Shown in pieces: positions 35,557 through 49,624 of a stretch of 64,000 bases of DNA. The translations under genes and the position numbers were made by a program. Location: positions 36,922,487 to 36,986,486 of the forward strand of contig JAOANR010000015.1 of assembly GCA_030278955.1 (NCBI GenBank), in the 5' to 3' direction. Position 1 is the stretch's first letter; every line of letters begins with the position of its first letter. Below the pieces are notes generated by a model that was given only the letters and a program-made list of their open reading frames with translations, was not told where the DNA came from and did not search any database. The stretch comes from Hygrophila difformis. Lineage: Eukaryota; Streptophyta; Magnoliopsida; Lamiales; Acanthaceae.

Positions 35557-36442
35557 TAAAAGGGACATACAACTGCCTATGGAGGAAGAAAAAATAATTA
35601 TACGTAAGTGTATGTGAGTTCATATTTATAACAATTTGTTTCCAAAGAATTTGTTTCCTAATTAAAAGGATAAGATTATTGTACGGATAGAGTAATAATC
35701 ACCTAATTTCAAATATATTATCAACTGCTAATGGATTGAGGAGGTTGGAAGCGGTGAGTGCAGATCCACTTTCAAATCCTAAAACCAAATTAAACTTCCC
35801 ATCAACAAATTAAAGTAAGAAAAAAAAAATAAATGTATGTTTCAAGTGACCGACATCAAAAAATCAAATAAATGTATGTTTAACATCAAAAGAGCAAATA
35901 AATGTATGTTTTAGGCGACGAATCTAATTACTAATCTAATTACAAACAGTAGGAATAAGAACAACTGAAGTTAATAGTGTCCTTAAAGTAATTGGCACGA
36001 AAGAGCTACTAACTTTTAGATAGTTGCAAGACAGTTCATTATCAGTGGTTTTTTTTTGGAGGAAACGAAGAAAAGCCAAACTCTTTTATTTCCACAAAAA
36101 AAAGCACATGAGACCATCAGACATGTCAAGTTCTAGATATCTATGGTATGGGCCAAAAATTTTAAAAAAGCACTAATAACATATATCTGCATGAACATTA
36201 CTTCTGCAGATACACACATAGAATGTTAGATTCCAATAATAAAAATAATTCACCTTTTCTGATTCGTCTTCTCTCATTACCTGTTATATTCTAAGTGAGG
36301 GCTTTGAGACTGTTTTGAATGATTCATCAGTAGGCAGATGAATTTTAGCTTCCATTTCTGATGGAAGTTAGAACCTAGTTAATGCCACAATTGTTTGTTA
36401 CCCCAAAACACCAAAATGCTAGAAAAGTTAAAAAAAATTTAC
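35557..36442. other. Helitron interior without recognisable gene
   Basis: AT-rich. Repeats of AAATAAATGTATGTTT are seen at about 35829, 35867 and 35897. A T-run followed by GGAGGAAACGAAGAAAAGCC at 36050 resembles a LINE 3' end but is too short to call. Confidence 0.35.
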
Positions 36443-37191
36443 CTGATCATAGAGGAACATCTTTTGTTCATCCTTGCATATTAGTGTCTTGCTAATCAAA
36501 TTTTCCACCATTCCTGAAAATTGTATGCTCGCTAATATAACCTCCAGAAAGATATAAGTTTCAGCAATGATGAACATCAAAGAAAGCCTGAAGAATTACC
36601 TGGAATCTTATTTACAGTAATTCTAGCACGCTCTGCATGTTTGAGGTTTATATGCATACCTCTTCCAGCACTTTAGCTGTTATCATCGTAGGGATCAATA
36701 GGGATTATACTAAATGGTAATGAATATTGTTGAGACGGGAAACATATAAGCACCCTAGACAAATAACTTCAAAGAAAAATACTACGATAGACATCAAATG
36801 AAAGAAACAGTCCCAGGGATTATGAATGAACATGAAACAGGATAATAAACTATGCAATTATATGGAAAGTGCACCACACTAATGAGATGCCATCATTGCT
36901 TGGTTACTTTATTGTAATCTTCAAGCCACTTTTCCTCATCACAAGCAGAAACCTATCTGCCTATCTTTTCCATTATCTCTTTACGGGTAAATGCTTTCTC
37001 TTTGGCTTTCAATATTTGGGCTTCAATGTTTGCCAACAGTTCACATGGATCCACCAAACGTGTAAAAAAACTGTTACAACTTTTGAGAAGACATATAGGA
37101 GTGAAGGAGGAGAGGGAGGCAGAGAGTTAATTACCAGCATCCACGAAGGGATTTGTTTTTTCAGCATCAGTGTTTTTGGCACATCTCATTT
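36443..37191 (-). pseudogene. MAP65 microtubule-bundling protein, four captured exons
   Basis: Minus-strand exons with GT/AG borders: 37191-37135 (CAKNTDAEKTNPFVDAG), 37071-36908 (LVDPCELLANIEAQILKAKE, AFTRKEIMEKI, then a stop where MAP65 has Trp, ACDEEKWLEDYN), about 36712-36600 (SAGRGMHINLKHAERARITV, preceded by a stop) and 36513-36443 (MVENLISKT...FLYD). Their order and phase match the MAP65/Ase1 family microtubule-binding region, recognised from family knowledge. The N-terminal dimerisation part and C-terminus are absent. Two in-frame stops make it a pseudogene. Confidence 0.75.
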
Positions 37192-37702
37192 CTGACTACA
37201 CACAAGAATATGTAACACCTTATCATGTATAGAAATTCCTACAGATTGAAGAATAGCAAAGTGTATTAACAAGAGACATTTCTAGTGTTCTATTCTCCCC
37301 CACATAACATATATTTTACTTTTCTAGAGTTAATGTGACTTACCATAGGGGTCTTCGTGCTTCCAACCTATTGAGATTTTCAGTCATAAATAAAAAATGA
37401 AAATATTTGTTAGTGATGTGCAGTATATCTGATGGAATATTTAATATTGAAATTTATAGTGTTAAGTTTACCTGCATAAGAGACCTTAAGTCTAGCAATA
37501 GTACGAAGTTATGATTAATTATACTTATTGACATATCAAAAGTAAAGAAGAAATTATATTCAATTAGGTTACTGAATGCTGAGAAAACAAAATAGAAGCT
37601 TATGACAGCAATTAAATGGAAAACTGAAAGGCTGCTAAGATTTGAATAAAGTGTAATCAACATAGACAAAATACATGACCACTGTCATATACTCGAACCT
37701 AC

Positions 37703-37808
37703 CAAAAAGAGAGTATGGCCACTGTCATATACTCGAACCTCACACTTTTGCAGAAACTCACTAAGCCTTTCAACCTCTTCCCTACTTGGAAGTAACTGAT
37801 CTTGGCCA
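37703..37808 (-). pseudogene. Phytyl ester synthase/esterase-lipase family exon
   Basis: One 106-bp exon flanked by CTTTGCAG and GTAGG encodes GQDQLLPSREEVERLSEFL and CEVRVYDSGHTLFL. The D-x-L-L-P-S ... G-H-T-L-F-L pattern is the Asp/His part of the alpha/beta-hydrolase triad in chloroplast phytyl ester synthase-like proteins. No other exon of the gene is present. A 22-bp direct duplication (CCACTGTCATATACTCGAAC...) adjoins it at 37678 and 37717. Confidence 0.55.
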
Positions 37809-38209
37809 CTGCAAAGTGAAATTCAGCTGGATGATGACCATATAGTTCATGAAAAGACATGATATAATTAAAAATAAAAAAGTAACTTCATCCAGAAATT
37901 GGATAGTCATAAAGGACTAAACCCGAGTAAGATAATATAGAGTGGACTTCCAATCCTCTTAAATAATAAACTATATACAATCGTCACTCCAAGCAGATTC
38001 TTACATAGAACATTGTAATAATCAACACAAGAAGAAAATATTGCATCTCAGCTCACACACATTCATAATAAGAACATAGTGCCACAAGTGATCTTCTTTT
38101 CGTTTACCACTAAAAGCCACTGATGTCTACTGCTGAATCTTTATAAGAGATGTTACTTTGCAAATTAATATTACAACATATATAGTTTCTACCACATCAC
38201 CTTCTCACG

Positions 38210-39507
38210 TGGTATTTCCTTTTGAGCTTGCAAACAAGTTTCTGAAAAGAGTCGGTGTAAGTTTATTTAGGTTAGGAAATTAAAAAATTAATACCACAAA
38301 AATAGTTAAGAATCTCACACTTCATGTGGCTGACAAGCCTGATTCGGATCTGTGAAGTTGTTGTAGGATAAATCTCTGCAGACAAATTGAATGCATTTCA
38401 GTTAGTGTTTACCAAAGTTCACGTGGAGCAATTTTATTTATATAATGAACATGTCATATAAACCCATCAAAACAGAAAGAAGAAAAAAAACAAAACTTGG
38501 GCAGTAAAATAAGTAAAACACAGAAAAAGGAGGAAGGAACCATTCATAGCTTTCCCTTCCGAGAACATCCAAGCGGGCACCGGTCCATTTAGGGAATTTC
38601 CAGTTAGATAGCTGGACATAAATAAATGGATTAGTAATGGAAACAAATTCTCAGGATAAAGGCAAGAAGTGTATTAAATCAAATCTCCTACATATAATCA
38701 TCTGTACTTCCGAGCCGAGAAAAGTTCGCAGGAATGGGTCCCGGTTGAAGCTCAAGTTTCTGCAGGAAACATTTACAACAAGCTTAATAAGTGGAAGAAC
38801 CAAAAGGTCTGTCTTAGCTGTTTGAAGTTAGCAAGGGAGTGAAAAAGAAAACAAAAACATGGCTATTATTTAGCACCTTGCATTGTATAGTAGTAATAAG
38901 AAAATCAAGCAAGAGAAAAGGAATGTACTGAGTTTAATTGTTGTCGTTCCACTAATATAATCCGGTATGGTTCCGTTAATATTGCAACTCCTCAATATTC
39001 TGCAAAACAGAACACAATCAGTTACAGAATTGAAATGATTGTTGTTTATTGGACAAAGTGAACCGCAAAAATTCAACTAACTGATTCTCAAGATTTGTTA
39101 TGTTACTAAGAGGTGGAAATGTTGATCCAGTCCCACTCCAGTCACTGATTCTCCTGCACATTTAAAAAAGAAAAATACTCAATACATCTGATTTCATCAA
39201 TGAAAATATTCATATTCATCTCAACAACATTTAAAAATACTCAATCAATCATCTGAACTCACAAATCAGTTAACTTGGTCAACGAACCAATTCCAACAGG
39301 TATCAGTCCTGATAGACCACTGCCTTGAATCAACCTGTCAGTGTATTATAAGTTGAAGCTAAGAGCGAGAAACAGGTAGGAAAGAGAGAGCTTTGAACAT
39401 CAAATGAAGTATTAAAAAAACAAATAAATGCTTACAATTTTTCAAGATTTGTCAATTGACTAATAAAATCAGGTATGCGTCCTGTGAAGTTGTTGTCGCT
39501 TATACGA
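38210..39507 (-). pseudogene. LRR subfamily VIII receptor-like kinase, eight LRR exons only
   Basis: Minus-strand exons of about 72 bp, each one repeat: 39507-39436 (ISDNNFTGRIPDFI), 39334-39263 (GSGLSGLIPVGIGSLTKLTD), 39153-39082 (ISDWSGTGSTFPPLSNITN), 38999-38929 (LRSCNINGTIPDYI), 38759-38692 (GPIPANFSRLG), 38611-38541 (YLTGNSLNGPVPAWMF), 38376-38319 (DLSYNNFTDPNQACQP), 38242-38210 (NLFASS). This is the signature end of the LRR ectodomain of the At1g53430-like class. Some exons are 1-4 bp short of the usual length, breaking phase. Malectin, transmembrane and kinase exons are missing. A captured fragment of what would be a plasma-membrane receptor. Confidence 0.8.
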
Positions 39508-42056
<2,549 letters not shown>

Positions 42057-42146
42057 CATCATAATGATCGATAAATTCCTGTCTTCCATCATTATGCGAC
42101 CAGAGAGCAGAGCGTCACCACTTGACATTATCCATAACTTTTCGCC
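42057..42146 (-). pseudogene. Unrecognised 90-bp exon with consensus splice borders
   Basis: Bounded by TTTGTAG and GTATGT on the minus strand and open in a frame reading KLWIMSSGDALLSGRIMMED. I do not recognise the family. It lies between the OCRE and MAP kinase fragments in the same orientation, so it is probably a further captured piece. CTTGACATTATCCATAACT near it is partly repeated at 42209. Confidence 0.35.
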
Positions 42147-42300
42147 CTACAAATATTTTAACTTAAAATAAGCAAAACCTGTAGAAAAAAATATTTTAAC
42201 TTGACATTATCCACTTGACATTATGATCCATAACTTGCTGCATCATAAGCAAATGAAATGAAATCACTATTCAGAAAGAAAAAAGAGCCAGTAGAAAAAC

Positions 42301-43110
42301 CTATGTTTCCATCATAGTAGAACCCAGAAGCAGCGTCATAATAATAACCAGAGGCTTCATCCCAAACAAAACCTGACTGCGGAGTAGATGCATCATTTTG
42401 ACCTGTGACTTGTCCACCACCTGTTTGATTGTCCTCTGGATTATATTCTTTTGGTGCCCAACCAACAGCGTAATACTAACCAGTCAAAGAATGAACCATA
42501 AATTACGTACTTGAATGGACCAACACAGCAATGCAGAAAATGATATCAAGCAAGTGTGAGGCATACATACATGAAATTAAAACCAATCACTACTTCCATA
42601 TTCCATATGATTATGGAAAGCCATAAATACACAACGAGCCATGCAACCAAAGTATCCAGATTAACTAACAAGTTAGCTAGCTATAATATGATATGATTCA
42701 CCTAAATATTATCCACAAGAAATAGGGGGCTTGGACACATGAAAGTTATGCAAATCACCTGGAAACGGAGAATCAGACACATAAATAGTGCACGGAAACA
42801 TCAGAGAAACACTAATAATATGACACAAAAATGACAACTAAAAGCAACATAAGCTAATTCATTACTCAAAACCAGTTTCAAATAAACCACCTGCAGCTAT
42901 ATGCCAAACATTCTGGGGTCAGATCAGGCACAAAGGACCCTCATTAGCTCATTCTTCAATCTTCTGCAAAATGCTAGTTGACAACTTAACATAATAACAG
43001 ACATATCATGAATAAAAAAATGAAACCTGCTGGGCAAATGTTGCCGCTTCAATTGCTGCAGCAGCAAGGCTGCTCGACTGAGATGCTCCTGAAGCTGCTG
43101 ATCCAGGCCC
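42301..43110 (-). pseudogene. OCRE-domain RNA-binding protein (SUA/RBM5-like), two exons
   Basis: Minus-strand exon 43110-43027 ends AAAAIEAATFAQQ. Exon 42475-42301 continues in phase YYAVGWAPKEYNPEDNQ ... SGFVWDEASGYYYDAASG, then FYYDGN. The aromatic repeats are the OCRE domain of nuclear splicing factors such as plant SUA (SUPPRESSOR OF ABI3-5). RRM and G-patch exons are lacking. Both exons are open and have GT/AG borders, so this is the best preserved captured fragment. Confidence 0.8.
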
Positions 43111-43154
43111 TATAATAGTTTAATTTAATAGTTTAATTTAATAATTTAAAATAA

Positions 43155-43442
43155 TAGCAAAGCTTGAGAGGGCAATCCACCCTTGCAGGCTGTTGCTCCG
43201 ACAGAGAAATGCTCTTACCGAATGCTTGTGCATAAGCTGCCTCAAGTGCTCCAGTTGTGCTGTAAAACATTAAATATATCAGGAGGAAATGGCAAGATTC
43301 CTCATCTTTAGATCCAATCAGTATTAGTATTTAAAATAAATCCATCAATTGATTAAATTTGAGCTCACCTGAATGTCCAGCAAAACCCACAGTGACCTTG
43401 GTTTTTGACAGGGCTAACAATGCCAGCTTCTCTCCAATCTTT
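43155..43442 (-). pseudogene. Aleurain/cathepsin H-like cysteine protease fragment
   Basis: Minus-strand exon 43442-43369 encodes [23 protein letters not shown], containing the oxyanion Gln and catalytic Cys of papain proteases (here GFCW instead of the usual GSCW). After a GT-AG intron the next exon (from 43259) continues in phase TTGALEAAYAQAFG and SISLSEQQ. It then jumps to a CKGGLPSQA-like segment in another frame, so roughly a dozen codons are deleted. The propeptide and the catalytic His/Asn exons are absent. In the plant, aleurain is a vacuolar protease. Confidence 0.8.
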
Positions 43443-43445
43443 CTG

Positions 43446-43803
43446 CAATTCATCCGAGCCAAGTTAATATACCACATTAAATTTTGTACTTCTTGATTTT
43501 ATATATATCAAAGATTTGTTCATTAAGTTTGTGGAGATTTATTTGGTAGTCCAATTTATTATCGTGCACCTATGAAATAGGGTATTTCTATGTAATTACT
43601 ATCGTAGACGATGAGATTTATTGAGAATAAAAGTTATTTTGAGTCTTCCTGTTCTCCTATTAATTTTTTATTTTCCTAAAGGGGCTGAATGATGAGATTG
43701 GTTAAATTATAGGAGTAATATTTGGAAGACGATTTCGTAATTAACAAAATTAAAGGACATGACAATTAAGGATACTTGCGGAACTAATTTAGTTGTTATT
43801 TCA
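43446..43803. other. Non-coding stretch before the MULE
   Basis: AT-rich. It probably contains the 5' end of the Helitron, but no unambiguous A|TC start with a Helitron 5' motif was found. Bases 43795-43803 are the MULE target duplication. Confidence 0.3.
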
Positions 43804-43941
43804 GGGATTGGTTTAGAGGCTGATTCAGCCCAGGCTGAATGATAAGCCTGTATTAGTTATGTGATAACTTGTATAGTCTGACTTTTATTACCATATTTTT
43901 AATTGAGATGTGATAAGTAAGGTATTTATATATTTCCTATA

Positions 43942-44201
43942 CTCCCTCCGTTTCTTTTTAAATGTTACGTATTGACTTTTTTTACTGTTCATTGTAGTAC
44001 TTTGACTTCTATTTTTGTTATAGTTATAAAAGACAAAATATAGCCAAGTGAGATATTGTTGAATTCGTCTCATCTTCTATTTTTTAAGTGTCAAATTTTA
44101 AGAATTTTTACTTGTATCGAATTTGAGTTATCAATCGTTGAAAATATGCATTGGCATACGTGCAAATGAGAAGTGTAACCTTTAAAAAGAAACGGAGGGA
44201 G
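43942..44201. mobile_element. Stowaway-type MITE nested in the MULE
   Basis: The ends CTCCCTCCGTTTCTTTTTAA / TTAAAAAGAAACGGAGGGAG are inverted, with TA at 43940-43941 and 44202-44203. Confidence 0.9.
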
Positions 44202-45858
44202 TATTATTTTCCACTAATCACGGGTCTTGGTGTTTCTGTGTAGGAAACTTGCAGGATTTTGGGTATCAATTTTTGAAGGAATGAAATCATTGCGGAGCAG
44301 GAATTTTTTGCAAGAGGCGGTGATGGGTTGTTTTGGTGTCCCGAAGCACTCATCCCACCCCTTTTACAACCAACGCACCCTTTCATTTCAGTAATTCAAA
44401 CAGATATCCTAACACACCTCCGTTCATTTCACCCCCAAAATATACGTTTTTTTTTTTGTGATTGCGAGACCACTGCTTGCGAAAGGTTAGGGTTGGAGCC
44501 CGCGCCGTCCTCGCCGTTCGCGTTTGCCGGTGGAGAGGATTGTTGGAGCCCCCGCCGCTGCACCAGCCGAGACCACTGATTTCGAAAGGTTAGGGTTCAT
44601 GATTGAAGGCTGTTTTTTTGTGCAATTGTGTAATCGGGTTTCTTTATTATTTTCTGATTTTGTTGATACCGGTGGGGTTGGTTGGGAAAGAAAGATTATA
44701 GTGTTATTTTGGGCAGAATCTAACGGAGATAGCGAGCGGGTTTTGGAAAATGATACCGAACGGCAGAATCGACTGACTCTCTGAGTTTTTGATGATATTT
44801 ACTTTGCAAATGTTCACCTCCTGATATGCTTACCGATCCGTGTTGCAAATTACACAATCTGTATAGACTCTTTCAATGTGCTCTTGCTACTGTATTTCTT
44901 TGCAAGCTTTTCATTGTGATGCTACGAGTATATTACAAATTGTTGGTTTCATTTGAATGTTTTGGAGAAGAGGCTGCTTTTCAATACTTTGATACATTAG
45001 AAATTTGTATCAATGTGCTTCTACCGTAAATCATATTTCTTTGTTTTACAGGACAAATTACATATCCAACATTTTTTTCCCTCTTTTGTCATATAGTGTA
45101 AGTTTTAATTCTATAAATTAAATTTTGTTGTCTTTCGGAATTGGGGCCTAAAGTGGTATATTTCTTTTTTGCTGATTGGAATAAGAAAAAATGATATGCC
45201 CTTTCTATGGCTTTTGATAAGAACTGTAGCTTTTCTGTCAAAGGGCAGTGTGATGTATGTGCTATAATTTCTAAGTTCAAGTATTGCTGGTTGAATTCTT
45301 TATCTTGTTATAGTATTATGCAAACTTTGTGATACGGTTATTCAGTTTAGGTGATGGGGGTTTAGATAGGAATTTAAGATAATAATTTAAGATAATAATT
45401 TGATTGATTTATATGCTTGAGTATTTCTAAATTCCTGTTCATGTATTTAGTTTTTAGTAGTATTCTTTGTCTGTGATAGTGTGATGCGATACATGTGCTA
45501 CAGTTACTCATATTAGGTGATGGGTACTAGATTGAAACAATTTAAGATAATAAATTGATTGATTTATGTGCTTGAGTAAGTCTAAATTCCTGTTGATTTA
45601 GTTTTCAGTTGTATTCTTTGTCTGTGATAGTGTGATGCGATATGTGTGCTACAGTTACTCATATTAGGTGATGGGCACTAGTTTGGAATAAAGTAAGATA
45701 ATAAATTGACTGATTTATGTGCATGAGTAATTCTAAATTCCTGTTGATGTATTTATTTTTTATTTTTAATATCATTGGCTCTTGCTGCATTAGTATATCA
45801 GTTATGCCTGATGCTTTTTTTAGATGTTTGTGATATGTTCAAGTGTTGTGTGTGCAGG
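44202..45858. other. MULE interior; no exon certain
   Basis: A block around CCACTGCTTGCGAAAGGTTAGGGTT (44470) is partly repeated at 44572. 45340-45740 contains three diverged direct copies of a ~130-bp unit (GGTGATGGGBRYTAG...TTGATTGATTTATRTGC). Upstream Ulp1 exons are not recognisable. Confidence 0.4.
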
Positions 45859-46248
45859 TCATGGTGTGTGGATTACGAGCTTGCAACCGATTATAATGTC
45901 ACCCAGCCGGACGGCCACTCGTGTGGCATTTACCCTATGTTTTATATGATGTTCTTCCGGGGACATATCAGTAAAAATTGGTTGATTGAGATGAATAATT
46001 TGAAAGTGGTCGATGCGCTGAGTGGAAAGTTCACTGCTATTGTTTTGTTGCACCACAGCAACCTTTGTCTCGAGAACGTGAAGGTACTCGCCGGACTAGA
46101 TGAGGTTCAAGGTGTCGAGGATGCGGAGGGTGCGCTTCCAATTTCTTTTGCTCCTACTGTTGACCCGAGGATGGGGAATGTGCGTCGTGGTGGCCGTGGA
46201 AAACGCAAGATGCGAGATACCACACGACCACCCCGTGGTGGCAAGTAG
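45859..46248 (+). pseudogene. Ulp1-like C48 cysteine protease, C-terminal exon
   Basis: An exon after acceptor GTGTGTGCAG encodes VDYELATDYNVTQPDGHSCG followed by IYPMFYMMFFRG. The Q-P-D-G-x-S-C-G segment carries the Gln and nucleophilic Cys of the Ulp1 (SUMO/adenovirus protease) fold. It ends in an Arg/Gly-rich tail (RRGGRGKRKMRD). The exon with the catalytic His and Asp is not seen. Ulp1-like genes travel with Mutator-like and CACTA elements in plants, matching its position inside a MULE; a role in desumoylation is inference only. Confidence 0.65.
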
Positions 46249-46878
46249 TATGATGTCCCTGGGTCGTATTTATTTTGCTTATTGAACTCTATTTTGTTTT
46301 AATGGGTCCCAAGTTGCTACTGTTTCTTTGCTATTATGGGTGTTGCAACCCGAAACATAGTAGAGAGAGACCTTTTGGGCTGGAATGGAATTATATAAGC
46401 TTTTTATTTATGTTGATGAATGGAGCTGTTTTAGTTTCTTTTTTTTGCTATGTCAAAATTTTATTTTTTTGTGCATTTGGTCGCAAGTATAAGGATTTTA
46501 CAAAGGGGTGGGAGTTCGCATTATATATATAAAAAGCATGTGCAGATCGTATGTAGTGTGTGTGATCATGTCTGGTAATTAAGGTGATGAAGTTTACGAG
46601 TGCATGTGATAGTCATGATGGGAAAAATTATGTGGGCAGATGGATTATTATGTTTTAATGGGTGTCAAAACATGGTGATTTGTTCCTAGTGATTGTTTTT
46701 ACTCGCTGATTCAATGAAAATGTATGCGTGCTACTTGATAATAGAAGACCTTGCAACATAGAATATGTAACTACAAAAAAAAAAAAAATAGAAGCATGAT
46801 AAGAAATAATTTTATTTGCTTGTGTTGTTCAAAGACCTTGCAGCATAGATAATCAGAAAATTAAAATGGTACAATGTC
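46249..46878. other. MULE interior, non-coding
   Basis: 3' side of the Ulp1 exon; a poly(A)-like run sits at 46776. No gene seen. Confidence 0.35.
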
Positions 46879-46879
46879 T

Positions 46880-48586
46880 AGCACTAATTTTTTTTTTTTA
46901 TTTGCTCTCTTAAGCCTAGCTGTGCGGACTTCTTCCGATATCGATTTCATGCGCCGTTTACGTCCAAATTTCCTAACCTTGGTCTTCAACGTATACTGAC
47001 ATCTGTTTCTCCATCAACTGCGTAAAGTATGGAGTAATTACATGGGTGCACATACAATATATATTATTGTTTTCATTTAAGAAAAAATAATGTATAAGAA
47101 AGCTAACTAACCAATTTCATTTGCTGTGGACGACGTTGAACCGACCTCCTCTGTCAAAAACTTCAGTAGATGGGCCATGTATTTGTTGTATGTCTCATCG
47201 TCATATGCTAATGTCGTACTCACTGTCAGCCATATTGAGTACAAAGATGAACGCCTATCTTCAAATGTAGTGGGGGTGATGATGCCACCGGGAGAAACGT
47301 TTTCAGCGACAGTTAAATCCTCGGTGATGTGCAAACGTGCAGTACGCGGTTAATGCTTCTTCGGCGGTCTGGAACGTACATCGTTTCAAATGATCAATGT
47401 CTACACAGAACATCACATTAAATCGCAACAGTTAGCACAGAAAATAAAACAAAAATTAGCACATATGGCAAGTTAAATTAGCACTTTTTTTTTTTTTTTG
47501 AGGCAAACAGTATTTTATTTCATAAGACACTAAAGAGCTCAGTCCAAACGGTTCAAAACAACTCACACAAGGCACTTCCGCAACTCAGCATATACAGCCC
47601 ATACACAGATTTCGCAATGACTACCCCATCAAACAGACACAAATAGCCAATATTTCCACAAATTCATCCATATCCAATGCTAGAATAGTCTGCCCAATGT
47701 CCTGAGACCAATCCATGAGACCATCTTCCTTCACTTTCTCAAGAGCAAGCATTGACAGCATGAGATTCAATCTCTGAAGCAGCTGCAGCAAACGGAGTGC
47801 TAGCTTCCAGTTTAGACCACAGCGGAAAAGGAGTCCCTTTCACCACACCCCCTGCGAATACTAGAGAACTCAAGAAGCGGGGCCCAATGACACTCCATTC
47901 CTTACTATATAATTATGTCTCTCCAGCTTATGATTTCAAGACCAAAGCATCAAAACATCAGGGACTAGATGTTAGGACCAGGGACAGGCAATGGGGAAGG
48001 AAAGGTTGGAGCTTAAAAAGGAAAAGAGGGACCTACAATTGATCAAGCTGACAAGTTGGGACCCGATCCTACATCCTCAGCGTCAATAAATTCCACAATA
48101 AATTTAGCACTTTAATTAAATCCCACAGGCAAAATAATCCCACGTGCAAATATGATCATAGAACAAAACCCACAAAAGAACAATCTTCAAGTAATTATTT
48201 AACCGATGCTGCTTTTTTTCCTATCAATGATAGCAGTATGTTTGTTTTTCTATTCTCCAATTTTTTTAGTCTTGTTTATTCGTTCAATATGGTAGCCACT
48301 GTGATGGGTACTCAAAGCATCATCAAATTACAGCCACTGCATGTGATGCAAACCAATTCGTGTAAACAGAAAAAACCATAAAATACTCACGAGTAAATAA
48401 TGCTTTCTTCCCGCATCCGTTAGCGACATTATTACCATCATCATCGGCAGATTCGTTAGGCGACATTTCATTATGGTCAGATCCGCCGCTAACTTCGTCT
48501 TCGAAACCAGATTGCAGCACGTCCTCATCGTTCCCTTCTACCCATGTCTCCTCGTTCTCGGGGGGATTTTCGTTCAAATCAAACAT
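46880..48586 (-). pseudogene. FAR1-related (FRS-like) gene, internally deleted
   Basis: Exon 1 is 48586-48391 (ATG start, acidic, MFDLNENPPENEE, ending at GTGAGT). Exon 2 is 47400-47112 and continues in phase HLKRCTFQTAEEALTAY and FAHHRGFNCR, the start of the FAR1 DNA-binding domain, then meets a stop. After a frame change the same exon reads RRSSLYSIWLTVSTTLAYDD and KYMAHLLKFL, similar to the C-terminal part of FAR1-related proteins. A third basic exon lies at about 46998-46880 (KFGRKRRMKS). The transposase and SWIM domains are missing, so an internal deletion is likely. FAR1/FHY3 derive from MULE transposases. Confidence 0.6.
47487..48096 (-). mobile_element. Poly(A)-tailed retroposon in the FRS intron
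   Basis: A T-run (47483-47499) marks the minus-strand poly(A) end, and AAATTAGCACTTT / AAATTTAGCACTTT flank the insert at 47475 and 48100. The minus-strand text near the tail ends with an AATAAA-type signal. It resembles the 3' end of a LINE or a processed transcript; the family is not recognised. Confidence 0.6.
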
Positions 48587-49367
48587 ATCACAGCCACCAA
48601 GGTATCGTGATACAGTACGCCAGAAGGTATATCGGAAAGGAGGTATCCGATTGAATATCCTTATGCTTAGGGTTTTCTGTTAATATGTGGTCACAAGTTT
48701 TGGAAAGTCAATCGTTAGTATCCTTTAATTGATTGCATATATTATTACTTCCAAATGGAGCTGTTACATAGAAATAGAATCTTAATATCACCTTAACAAA
48801 TTTAATCCATCCTCAATTTTGGCAACTGAATGCAACCGAATCCTATATCACCAACTACACTCAAAAGTAGCACAGCAGGTGCTGAATCTCCCAAATTCAG
48901 CCTCTAAACCATTCCCGTTATTTCATATCTGGACACCCCAAAAAGAAGAAAGTAATAAATCTTAAATAATGGTAGTACGAGTATTATTTTTTCTCTCTTT
49001 GTGGGTTAACTAATAAAATATGTTATACCCAGGGCCGTCTAATCATTTTCGATGACCCTGTTATGTAATAAGAATGAGGCCTACTTATAAATTTAAAAGA
49101 GTAGTTATAAATTTTTAAGGGGAACTTATTAATAAATACCTCCCACCTACACTTTCTTCCTTTTTAATACCTGTAGGAATTTTTCTTCCTTTTTGGTACC
49201 TAATGTCGTTTTCATGGAGGAGAGATATTGTCAAATTGACAACTATACCCCTGGTTAAGTTCATTACATTTGTTTTACAAGTTCGATACATCTTTTCTTG
49301 ATTCCAGTACTTTATTGCTAAAGTTCAATATCTTTTCTTGGTTATATTAGTTTTTTTTTTTTTTTTT

Positions 49368-49622
49368 TTAACCAATATAATTAACCTGCCACTGTTTTCT
49401 TTCCCGATCTAATCCCTTTTCATATGCCTGTAGGTTGTTGATTTCATCATTTATCCAAAAACTTAAATCTAATTCTTCTGTTATGAGATTTTTTCTGTTT
49501 AAGAGTTGCTAGCATTTTATTTTTGCTTCGATTTGGATTTTTACAATTTCTTTTTTAATGCGATATCTTTCAATCGCAGTTTTCTCCCATTTACTGTAGT
49601 CTCTTATTGTTTTATAAGTCAT
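49368..49622 (-). pseudogene. Small viral leader ORF with one in-frame stop
   Basis: ATG at 49622, 37 codons, TAG at 49511-49509, then the same frame stays open to TAA at 49370-49368. It is Lys/Glu/Ile-rich and probably helical. It follows the 104-codon frame by two bases, consistent with compact viral packing. No known domain. Confidence 0.45.
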
Positions 49623-49624
49623 CT

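Larger units (their letters stand above)
43804..48916. mobile_element. Mutator-like element with 9-bp target duplication
   Basis: The ends GGGATTGGTTTAGAGGCTGA (43804) and, inverted, GGGAATGGTTTAGAGGCTGA (48916) form terminal inverted repeats. GTTATTTCA is duplicated at 43795-43803 and 48917-48925. The 5.1-kb element carries a Ulp1-like protease exon (plus strand) and a FAR1-related gene (minus strand), plus a nested MITE and a retroposon. Nine-base duplications are the hallmark of Mutator-like elements, and Ulp1 and FAR1 genes are both known passengers or relatives of them. No complete transposase is visible. Confidence 0.85.
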
